This document shows, one piece after another, positions 23,191 to 33,109 of a stretch of DNA of 64,000 bases. The stretch is from Heliocidaris erythrogramma. Lineage: Eukaryota > Echinodermata > Echinoidea > Camarodonta > Echinometridae. Position 1 is the first letter of the stretch, and every line of letters begins with the position of its first letter. The stretch is from NCBI GenBank assembly GCA_025617745.1, contig CM046853.1:4584873-4648872 (forward strand), in the 5' to 3' direction. The position numbers and the translations under genes were made by a program. The notes under the pieces are model-generated. The model saw nothing but the letters and a program-made list of their open reading frames with translations. It was not told the DNA's origin and searched no databases.

Positions 23191-23759
23191 TTCATAAATT
23201 AATCCGCTTGTATCGAAAAGAATTTCAATGACTCCATTCAAAATTTGAAAGACCGATATCGATCGTTAGACGATAGTGTCTGAATTTGAAAGCATCTAAA
23301 TTAATTTCACTGACAAAAATATGAAATCGAGCGGGAAAACCTATAAAAACACCGCAGGAGCCAAAAATAGGACTGACATTTCTGTCAAAGACCTTTATCA
23401 AAGTAATACTGAAAATACTGAAAATAAACAATCAGATGCAAAAAAAGTGAGAAAACGCATAGGTTGCCAAGATTCAAATAATAAAAATAGTAAAAGTAAG
23501 CTGGACGCATGATGTAAGCGCTAGGAAGTGACGCCACGAAGGAAGGAAAAATTGGTGCGTAATTTCAAACAATAAGATGCAAAAATTTAAAAAGACGCAT
23601 GAGTAATCTTCATACAAGTAAAAAAGAAAAGAAGCTGGACGTGTAAAGTGAGCGCTAACAAATGACGCAACAAAGGAAAGTATGGATTGGTGCTTTTTAA
23701 ATAAAAAAAAAAATAAGATAAAAATGAAAAGCGCAATATATATATACAATGTGAAAGGA

Positions 23760-24330
23760 AATTAAAGAATAATGGTTGCGTAACTTAAATCAAAGTTCCC
23801 CAGAGCTGTCTTCCCTATTTGAAATTTTAGCAAAGGTTGAAAACATGTCTCCGCCGGGAATCGAACACGGGTCGTTGGCTTAGAACGCCAATGCCTTAAC
23901 CACTAGACCACGGAGACGGGTCAGTGGTTTCGGCGACATTAGATTCAACTGACCGATAGATTGACAAATCTTCAACCTTATTAATTCCTTTGTGAGTTTT
24001 GAACAAAGACAAGCCGCATGCCTCAGCTGGATCCAAGTGAATGCGTTGGGATACATGTATTAGAATAATTATAAACAATTGTAAGGAAATAAAATATACC
24101 ACAGCTTTGGCAACGTTCGTGGAAATAAATACAATGTGAAAGGCATTGGCGTTCTATTCCCGGCGGAGACATTTTTCAACCTTTGCAAAAATTTCAAAAA
24201 GGACAGCTCTGGGGAACTTTGATTTAAGTTACGCAACCATTATTCTCTCATTTCCTTTCACATTGTATATATATTTCCACGAGAGTTGCCAAAGCTGTTG
24301 TATATGATATTTCCTCACAATATATATATA
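23760..24330. mobile_element. Fold-back element carrying a tRNA-Arg-like sequence, copy 1
   Basis: One arm reads ATGGTTGCGTAACTTAAATC and TTCCCCAGAGCTGTC; the other GACAGCTCTGGGGAACTTTG and AAGTTACGCAACCATTATTC, followed by ACGAGAGTTGCCAAAGCTGT. Between them lie a tRNA-like gene (23847-23917) and a unique block (CTCAGCTGGATCCAAG). (TA)n runs flank it. Confidence 0.8.
23847..23917 (-). tRNA. tRNA-Arg(UCU)-like sequence in a fold-back element
   Basis: 71 nt. Acceptor GTCTCCG pairs with CGGAGAC, anticodon stem TTGGC/GCCAA encloses loop GTTCTAA (anticodon TCT), and the T-loop is TTCGATT. One T-stem base is changed relative to the copy at 24566. Because it lies in a repeat it may be a tRNA-derived part and not a working gene. 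Confidence 0.5.
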
Positions 24331-24427
24331 TAGGCGAAATATTGAACCCTTTGTGTCTAACGGAGTAATTTATTCTGTGTCTCTGTCTACTTATTAAACT
24401 CCGTCGCAGAACTTTTGAACTTTATTG

Positions 24428-24459
<32 letters not shown>

Positions 24460-24471
<12 letters not shown>

Positions 24472-24960
24472 GTGAAAGAAATTGCGAGAATAACGTTGCG
24501 TAGCTCAATCAAAGTTCCCCAGAGCTGTCCTCCCTTTTTGAAATTTTTGCAAAGGCTGAAAAAATGTCTCCGCCGGGAATCGAACCCGGGTCGTTGGCTT
24601 AGAACGCCAATGCCTTAACCACTAGACCACGGAGACGGGTTAGTGGTTTCGGCGACACCAGATTCAATTGACCGACAGATTGACAAATCCTCAACCTTAT
24701 TAATTAATTCCTTTGTCGGGGGCAGGTGAGTTTTGAACAAAGACAAGCCGCGTGCCTCAGCTGGATCCAAGCGAATGCTTTGAATACATGTATACATTAG
24801 AATAATTATTAACAAGTGTAAGGAAATAACATATACAACAGCTTTGGCAAATCTCGTGGAAATAAATACAAATGTGAAAGAAATTGCGAGAATAACGTTG
24901 CGTAGGGGAACTTTGATTGAGCTACGCAACGTTATTCTCGCAATTTCTGGTCTAACCAGA
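24460..24960. mobile_element. Fold-back element carrying a tRNA-Arg-like sequence, copy 2
   Basis: The left arm GAGAATAACGTTGCGTAGCT and TCAATCAAAGTTCCCCAGAG is mirrored at the right by GGGGAACTTTGATTGAGCTA and CGCAACGTTATTCTCGCAAT. The right-hand arm is partly doubled (24870-24955) and abuts a LINE fragment. It is preceded by a ~38-bp (TA)n run (24430-24467). Confidence 0.8.
24566..24636 (-). tRNA. tRNA-Arg(UCU)-like gene with full cloverleaf, in a fold-back element
   Basis: 71 nt with complete pairing: acceptor GTCTCCG/CGGAGAC (7 bp), D stem GTCT/AGGC, anticodon stem TTGGC/GCCAA with loop GTTCTAA, T stem CCGGG/CCCGG with loop TTCGATT. A and B box promoters appear intact (TGGTCTAGTGG; GGTTCGATTCC). 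No CCA is encoded. It may be transcribable by Pol III, yet it sits in a repeated element, so a pseudo-tRNA is equally possible. Confidence 0.6.
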
Positions 24961-25105
24961 ACATATCCCGACCAATCAAAATACGTATTTTCAAAGCGCT
25001 TATCTTGCCCATCGCATACGGTTGTGAAACCTGGACCCTCCGTAAAGCCGAAAAGTCAAAACTTGAAGTGTTTGAAATGAGATGCCTGAGGTCGATGGCA
25101 TTCAT
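24945..25105 (+). pseudogene. Short fragment of the same LINE
   Basis: Encodes PIAYGCETWTLRKAEKSKLE followed by VFEMRCLRSMA, nearly identical to the inverse of 22400-22560, joined directly to the end of a fold-back element. Confidence 0.8.
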
Positions 25106-25109
25106 GGCA

Positions 25110-26060
25110 TTCATTCAAGCACCATATATGAAGGTATCTGTGTCATTAACACTCCAGTGGCGTAGATTATGTAGACACTTTTTATTGTTACTGGGGGTGG
25201 GGGATGATGAATAGATCATCCCCACTAACAATGGATAATTAAAGATCACATTGCAAGAAAATTCCATCAAAATAAATATTGGCTGAATACTTATTATTGC
25301 ATAGATGGCATAAATTAAACAAGGTTACCCAAATTCAACGCTTGGAAACATTTGAATTAATGATTATTATCAATTATAAAACTGTAAAATACAGCCCCCG
25401 ATATAGCAGCTGAAGAGCTCCTTGAACGCTGCTGAGATGTGTGACGACACACGAAGGACCAGTCCTGTGTAAGCAGGCGATGTCCCATAACATCTTACAC
25501 ATTTTTCAGTGCCTGTTTTGTCATCTCCTCTTCACTTATTTCTCTTACTTGACTAGCGTCAGTCTTAATGTTAGTCTGTTGCCTCACTCTTAACTTCGTG
25601 TATCGTATTATTTTGATGAAAAATGCAACGTTAAAAAAATAAAGGAATCAGTCACTTGTAAACAAAATAAGACGCCATTGTATTTTCAGCTGCTTGCACC
25701 GGGGCATGTTCGGCGTTTCAAGAGGGAACGAATACAATCTGTGATATTATTCGGAGGGCTTTTCAATTTGAAAGTGGGGTTTATTTCATTGATCATTGAC
25801 CCTTCTCCTGTGTATTTACAATCAAACGGTTTTAGTTATCAGAATCAGTTCACTTTCCCTTTTAGAATGGTGTGAAATAAGGTCATGTTTATATGTACCA
25901 AACTCCTTATAATTTGATAAATAATTGCATTGCAATTACGTTCATTCATTATAGGACGTCGTCTGCTTAAGCAGGATCGATCCCTAGTGTGACGACATCA
26001 AAACATCGCTATATTTCTGGCGAATCCTCGGATATTCCAGATGCTGAGAAGAGCTTTTAT
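25110..26060. other. No gene recognised
   Basis: AT-rich. Two short inverse words (GATGTGTGACGACAC near 25435 and GTGTGACGACATC near 25988) hint at another fold-back repeat of about 0.55 kb. No coding sequence is supported. Confidence 0.35.
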
Positions 26061-26061
26061 T

Positions 26062-27657
26062 ACCCACGCCGATGAAATCGGCAGGGTTATGTAAAGGGCT
26101 CCGTATGTTTGTTTTTTTTTTACCCACGCCGATGAAATCGGCAGGGTTATGTAAAGGGCTCCGTATGTTTGTTACCCACGCCGATGAAATCGGCAGGGTT
26201 ATGTAAAGGGCTCCGTATGTTTTTTTTTTTTTTTTTTTTGTTTGTTTGTTTGTTTGTTTGTTTGTGTACAAGATAACAAGAGAACGGGTGAACGGATTTG
26301 CACCAAATTTTCAGGGAATGTTCAGAAAGTGACAGGAAAGAATCGATTAGATTTTGGTGATGATTGGTTGACCCCTGCAAATTCTGTGTGACCTTGAACT
26401 TTTGACCCTGTAGTAAAGTATAGGGACTTCAGTTCAGAGAGTGACAGGATAGAAACTAGAAAGTTTGATGACCCCAAACTTCGCCTGCCGATGCAGAAAT
26501 ATTTTGGTCAATCAAAACACTCATTACTTCGTCTCACCAAAAATCTATTTCAGGTTTATGAATTTTAGAAGACTTTTAGACCCATTATTTGCTATTTCAC
26601 TTCAAATCCGCACGAGCCTGCAATGAATATTCAAAGCCAACGTATCCCAGCAACAAGGGATTTTTCGCGCTTGAACTGTACTCTCGTTGCGAAAACGAAA
26701 GCGGCTAGGTATACGGTATACGTATAGCCTAGCACGTCTAATTTCTCCTATTTCTTAACTTCTGTGCATTTCTGTTTATTTTCCCCGGTTCTTTCCACTT
26801 TGTTGTGGAAGTTTTTGTGATTTATTTTATCCTGGTGGACGTGTAGTACGTGATTTTAATTGTTTTCGGTGAAAATCTGGTGCGTTTGTTCGACGTGAGT
26901 GAGTCTATCGCACTCGCGAGTGTCGCGTGTGTTGATCTGAGTGAGTGGCTGAGTAGCTGTAGTGTACGTACATAACTATACACAGCACTGTCGCGAAGTG
27001 CCTGGGGCCGGCTGGCTGTAGTACTGAGTGAGTAAGCTCTGTGCCTCGCATGCACGTCATTTTCAAGTCGAGATCCAACTTCTTTTGTCGTCATATTTAT
27101 TTTATCCAAGCCCGATGAAAAAAAAACAACAACCCGAATTGCAATGTAAAGATAGAACATGAATACATTTACTAACACTGACATGACTGAACCAAGGCCG
27201 TACGCAGCGGGGAGGGGGGGGGGGGGGCAGTTGCCCCCCAGAAATTTCAAAATCATACTTTTTTTTAATCGGGTTTTAGACTTCAAGTTATGGGTTCCTT
27301 TGAAAGCGATCATCTTGCCCCCCCAGGAAAAAAATTTCTGCGTACGGCCTTGGACTGAACACTGAATACAAATTGCTAACATTTTTTTTCTCACCACGCC
27401 ACGCTCTCTGACATGTCTAACCAATTACTTTTAGGGGAGGGATGTTTCAATAATAAAATATCTTTTTCAGAAGAATTTTTTCAAGGGTGGGGACACACAA
27501 AGCTATGACCTGGATATGGCAAAATTTATTGGGGGGGGGGGGGGAGATGTGCCTCTTGTTATCCCCTTTGAATGGCTACTGCTTACAAAAATAATCGCAA
27601 CAAAACAAAACCTATTGGGTTAAGGCGTGGGTCTGCCGCCTTTGACGGCCTTTCTAG
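26062..27657. mobile_element. ~1.6-kb hairpin-ended non-autonomous element, copy 1
   Basis: Begins with three tandem copies of TACCCACGCCGATGAAATCG and following bases (hairpin GCCGATGAAATCGGC), then poly-T and (TTTG)n. It ends GGCGTGGGTCTGCCGCCTTT, GACGGCCTTTCTAG: a hairpin (GCCG...CGGC) followed by CTAG. ACCCACGCC at the left is inverse to GGCGTGGGT at the right. The second copy (41713-43245) is about 97 percent identical by eye. A 3' hairpin plus CTRR resembles Helitrons, but a 5' TC end is not seen. Confidence 0.7.
27193..27353. mobile_element. Nested MITE, TIR CCAAGGCCGTACGCAG, with poly-G
   Basis: CCAAGGCCGTACGCAG at the left, CTGCGTACGGCCTTGG at the right; a G-run of about 12 after the left TIR. 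It is present at the same place in copy 2 (42789-42947), so it inserted before the host element spread. The minus frame reads GRTQKFFSWGGK, a chance peptide often seen from this kind of repeat. Confidence 0.75.
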
Positions 27658-27659
27658 TT

Positions 27660-29928
27660 TATGTTGTTTTTATAATCATCAGATACGCAGTTGACATAAA
27701 ACTTACACGATTGCCATCTGTAAGCTTCCCAGGTTCTAGTGATACATTAATTGCTATATTTGTGATTTTCTTTGGATAGCTACTTTAAGCGCGTCTACGC
27801 CCGTGATTGACACATAAATGATAGATTTCAACAGGGCAGCCACATAGCCTATATACCGAGCAAACTCCTCTATTACGTCTTGTTAAACAGGTGCAAATGG
27901 ACAATGGAGGTGTTTACATAAACCTGACAATATCATTTGACTACTTTTGAGAAAGCAATACAACTTTCACAATTTAATAACTTATCATAAAATGATAATT
28001 TGACACCAAATTGAACAAAAAGAAGTTATAATACTAAAGATTGTACTATGTAAATCTGAATTGTATAAGATTCTTTGGAGTTATTAAGGTTGTAATGCAA
28101 CATCCAGAGAATTTGGGCAGCAGAGATTGGTTTAGGGGCACTTTGGGGTTTTTTTCAGGGGCGTGTTCCACCCTCTTTCCGATGGAAATTTTTTGTCATT
28201 TTCTATATTTTTGTAATGTACATCCATACTTCTTCCTTCTGACAAAATATAGACGGAATCCCTTACGGGGAAAATTTAACCCACATTTTAGGGGCCGACT
28301 GACAACCCATCCCGACGGAAAATTTTGACAAATTTGGGTTTTTCGTAATGTATACTCATACAACTTTCTTCTGATAAAAGTTAGGCGCATAATTATGTTA
28401 AATCGACCCGAGTTGGGGGCCCTTTTTTTTTGGGGGGGGGGGGTTTCTGGGGGCCAAACTCAGCGTCTTCGTTCAGGCTGACAAGCGTCTTGTGAATGAC
28501 ATGGATGGTCTAAGTAACATTAAGCATTAAGGCGTCAAATCTCATATGTAAAAAGGGGATATATTTCGGGACAGGCTCCTGTCCTATTAGAAAAAGTGGA
28601 AAATTATGGTTTTTCCAGTACAAGGGAAATGGGAGAGGAGCTCCAAGATACGTCACGGAGTTGCCTATGAATACAACTTCAAAAATATTTTCATAAATTT
28701 TCTTACTTATCGGATTTTGCTCAATCTTTCATTGATCTTTTTCTTTATTTTATAAAACCAACTTTATATCATGGTAGAACGTCCCCTTTAAAACTACGTC
28801 TTAGAGAATTTTAAGAACGGCTCATTGAATATCTTTCTTCCATGAACCATTTAGCAGAGTATTTCGCATTTGTTGTTTGCTTTCTTGGGGGGTACACAGT
28901 TTATGGGGTATCCACTTTCTAATGCAACTCCTCTCAAAATTAGGATTATTATTTTATTTTCCCCTCTCTCTGTTCTCACTCACACCCACGCGCGCGCGCA
29001 CATCCAAACGCACGCATACACACACACACACGCACGGGCGCCTGTATACAACACATATACAACATATACATATACAACCATCTCATCACATCGTCACTAT
29101 TATTACAATTCTATTTATATCTTTATTATCATATAATTTGCTTTTGCTTTATCGCAACTAACAACGTCTAACATGAATACTACCGCACACATAGATATAC
29201 TTAAAGAAGATATTACATATTTTGCGTCTTGAGTACAAAATGCTATAAAAAATGTAATTACTGTATTTTCCTGTCAATTTTTTCGCCTTTATTTAACTTG
29301 TTTATCTAATTTAAATAAAATACAGACATTTCAGTACTTATGTCTTAATGTATCTACCCTGTGTATCAACGAAGACATGAACAAAGAGTACATAAATAAT
29401 AAATAAATTTGTGTATTTACCTGTATAACGTATGTATACCCACTGTATGGGTAATTTTTAAAAATCACGACTGTGCTACGTATACGGCCCTTTGGCCATA
29501 TTTTGAAATGTACTAATTAGAAGATCATAGCAAGGGAGCCGAGAAACACAACACTAAACTTACAACTGTAGATATCATGATAATAACATCTAGAGTGCTT
29601 ACGCTATCAAAATAACGCGAATTTGATAATGTAACTGACAAAAGTGACGTTAAGCACATAATCTCACACGGTGCATGTCTTTGAAATTTAAACCTGAGAT
29701 GATATTATTATATACGATAATTATTGCAAAATCGATATAATAATATCGGTGCAGTCAGGTATGCATTGATATGCAATGAAGGCTTATATTCATATTTTAG
29801 CTATTCGTTTCAGCTTTCTTTATAATATTATGAATGAAACATAAACTTCTGTCTTACGATTTGGAATGCGCATGACTGTAACATTAATTCTATTACACTG
29901 TTCCACATCTGTAACTTCAAACTTATCA
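27660..29928. other. 3' flank of the receptor gene; low-copy and simple repeats
   Basis: 28190-28390 holds two degenerate direct repeats (TGACAAAATATAGACGGAAT-like against TGATAAAAGTTAGGCG). A G-run is at 28429-28442 and a CG/CA microsatellite at 28976-29034. Receptor transcription ends here: the nearest AATAAA on the minus strand that I see is at about 29287-29294, some 640 bp after the stop codon. No gene is recognised. Confidence 0.4.
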
Positions 29929-30803
29929 CTACGAAAAAACACTTGAAAATCTATCTAAATCTGGTATATGCAAGCTTTCGAGGTTACATGTACCTGAGTA
30001 TCCGGTTCTTTCAATGTTATTCCCAGTCAGATACTCATCATATGCACTGTCATGTTTATTATCACTGTCATATTCATCTTCCCCTGTGAGGCCTTGCCAA
30101 GCACTAGCCATTGCGTACGAATCGTCATCTTCCGCCTCAGCAAACGCAAATCCAGAGTCTGGTGCATCTATCATGTCTGGATTTATCAAAGACTCTGACT
30201 CTTCATGTCCAGGACCTGACCATCTTTCTAGAGCTCTCTCCAGAGCAGTTCTTTCTACAGAAGGTTTACGCCCTGAGATGTATGGCATGCTATTGCTGTA
30301 AAGCATTGTATGTCCCTCAATATCCATTAAATACAAGCACATTGATTCCAACTCTTGTAACAAGTTGAACCTTTGAAATTCACATAATCTCCGTGGAACA
30401 TGCCTCCGCGAAGACACTGCAGAGAAGAAGCACACTACATGTTTGTCTTTTCTTACCTCCCGTTCATCTTTGGTGAGTGCTAATAGTTTTTCGAAATTAG
30501 AATGAAGTGAATCATTCATCTCTGTAGAGCAGATCCATAGAATCTTCTTTGCTCTAGCTGATGTTCTCTCAAGCCAGAGTTCCTGTCCCTGTTGACCTAT
30601 CTCCAGAATATGTTGTGATGGTAGGACAGGACGAATACCGCCATGAGTACCAAGTAATATTGCCAGCAACTCAACAAGATTAACAAATTCATAGTTTCCC
30701 TCGGGATAGGCAAAAAGGATGTCATCAGATGTTGGAACTGGAGGCTTAAAACGTAGTTGAACTTCTTCAGCTGCTGTATCCGCAGTAGAAATTGGGAATC
30801 GAT
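29929..30803 (-). CDS. Receptor exon 15: SEFIR domain, acidic tail and stop
   Basis: 875 bp, single open last exon, acceptor ATGATTTTAG. The SEFIR domain (~residues 551-690) shows a first strand DILFAYPEG (divergent from the usual hydrophobic-Tyr-Ser start), a helix FVNLVELLAILLG, G-Q-E-L-W-L-E-R, the core ARAKKILWICS, NFEKLL, and the strand HVVCFFSAVS followed by RHVPRRL. The tail has an acidic stretch (AEAEDDD, GEDEYDSD) with several Tyr and Ser residues and ends FSSVFS. The family recruits adaptors through SEFIR. A TIR domain is the main alternative, but no box 3 (FW) is seen. Confidence 0.88.
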
Positions 30804-31972
30804 CTAAAATCATAAGAAAGGGATCAAAAGCAGGACAGATAGGAGTAGAAAGTTGGGCATAATGGCAGTAAAAGATACGGGGGTAGAGTCAATGAAGAGA
30901 AAGGGAGCGAGAGAAAGAGAGAGAGAGAGAGATAGAGGGGGTGGATAGGTAGGTGTATACGACACGGGAAAGATGAAAGAGTATTAATTTCAATATTTCT
31001 TTTCATATTTAGGCTGCTAAATTCAAAGCTATACTTTGAATATTCTTTCCATATTTTCTCATACAACTCAAAACATGTTCTCTTTCTTATCAGGTTTGAT
31101 TATGTATGCTGGAAAGAGTTCCAAAAGAACTTTGTCGTTCACACGTGAAGTAGAGCTTTATAACATTTTATGTTAAATTGTGACGCTGTTTAGGATCTAA
31201 CAGGGTAACGCCGTGTACCCCTTCTGTCCATTCTCGGGTCAAGGAAGTTCTACAATAATAATCTAATAGAAACGACATAACCTTAACTTTCACTGTGCTC
31301 AGTCGACTTGACTGGTATTCAGGAGACCTCGCATAAAGAATGACATTTGAATATTTACAAATGATTATTAAATGGTCCAAAATTTCATTTCAGCGTGAAA
31401 GAAAAAAAGCCCATCAAATATGAAATTTATAGTGAAACACACAGGTTTAAAATATTGAAATACATGTGTATGAATATTTAATGGTCCAAATTTTCATTTC
31501 AGCGAGAAAGAAAAAACCCATCAAATATGAAATTTATTGGGTAACACACAGGTTTTAAATACAGCAATAAACAGCTATTATAAGTTATACAGAACACAGT
31601 GGAAAGAGGACATGGCTGATTACATAATTCTTATAATCAGATTATAACACTTACTGACATTTTTTCTGCAGCACTTGCAGTATAGACAGATAGCCATAAT
31701 AATAAATACCACCAAAGCACCCAGAACGGCAGCAGCTGTGATTTCTCGCCACAAACTCTCCTCGCCTAGAACAGTGAATTCTGAGTATTATTAGTAGGAA
31801 ACCACAAATTTAAGAAAAACAGATATACATGTACTTATTTGTCTTTTATACATCCCTGTCCAAAATTACAAGTATATATACATGTATATATACAAATTAT
31901 GTATAACAATGCGCCCTCCCGGCTGTTACCATAATGGCTTTATGGCAACACAAGGACTTGGGACCCTTGTTG

Positions 31973-32009
<37 letters not shown>

Positions 32010-33040
32010 GAAGAAATTTCCCGAGAGCAAAACACTGGCGGTCACTCATAGTTGTGGAATGGAATACAGCGAAAGAAATGGACTATGAAATGGCCGTAGC
32101 TTCTATACTTCTCTTTTATTCAATCAAGCTTTCGATCTAAAGATCTTCATCAGGACGACTGTGTAAACAAAATACATAAGTACAATATGATGGCTGAAAT
32201 AAAAAATATATAAAATAAAGTAAAGTTTAACTCTTGATTACTTATAATTTGGTTATCATTAATGTTAAAATTAAATCGTGATGAACTACTTCTCGTTCTC
32301 TACTGCTAAACACATTATTCTAGTAAAACTGCTACTAGCCGGCACGTATCTGATCTTTGTTCCAAATATATCTTTATAATAACTATCAGCACCATAATTG
32401 CTTATTACATATTTAAAATCAGCATAAAAGTGTGACAACAATTCATTTATATATGTGTATGTGTTCAAACTGAGAGTATAGAGTAATTAATAAGTATAGA
32501 CAATGAGAACAAGAAATTACCATGTATAGAGGTTCAGAGTACTAAGAACTTCATCCCATCTTTGATGAAATCAACGGGTTTTCTCTATAGATTCATGGAA
32601 AACCCGTTGATTTCATCAAAGACGGGATGAAGTTCTTAGTACTCTGAACCTCTATACATGGTAATTTCTTGTTCTCATTGTTCATCACGATTTAATTTTA
32701 ACATTAATGATAACCAAATTATAAGTAATCAAGAGTTAAACTTTACTTTATTTTATATATTTTTTATTTCAGCCATCATATTGTACTTATGTATTTTGTT
32801 TACACAGTCGTCCTGATGAAGATCTTTAGATCGAAAGCTTGATTGAATAAAAGAGAAGTATAGAAGCTACGGCCATTTCATAGTCCATTTCTTTCGCTAT
32901 ATATATATATATATATAAATATAGACATGTTAAGGTTTCACGTATCGGCTCAAACAAACTGAAAGAAAACTGCTAAAAGCGTTTGTAATGCATTGTGACC
33001 AATTTTATTTTTAAAAATAGAATATAAGGGTATATATATA

Positions 33041-33109
<69 letters not shown>

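Noticed and set aside
26822..27424. Minus-strand frame of 200 codons with GRTQKFFSWGGK
   Set aside because: It runs through a hairpin-ended mobile element and a nested poly-G MITE, and the copy at 42568-43014 breaks it in two. Not a gene.
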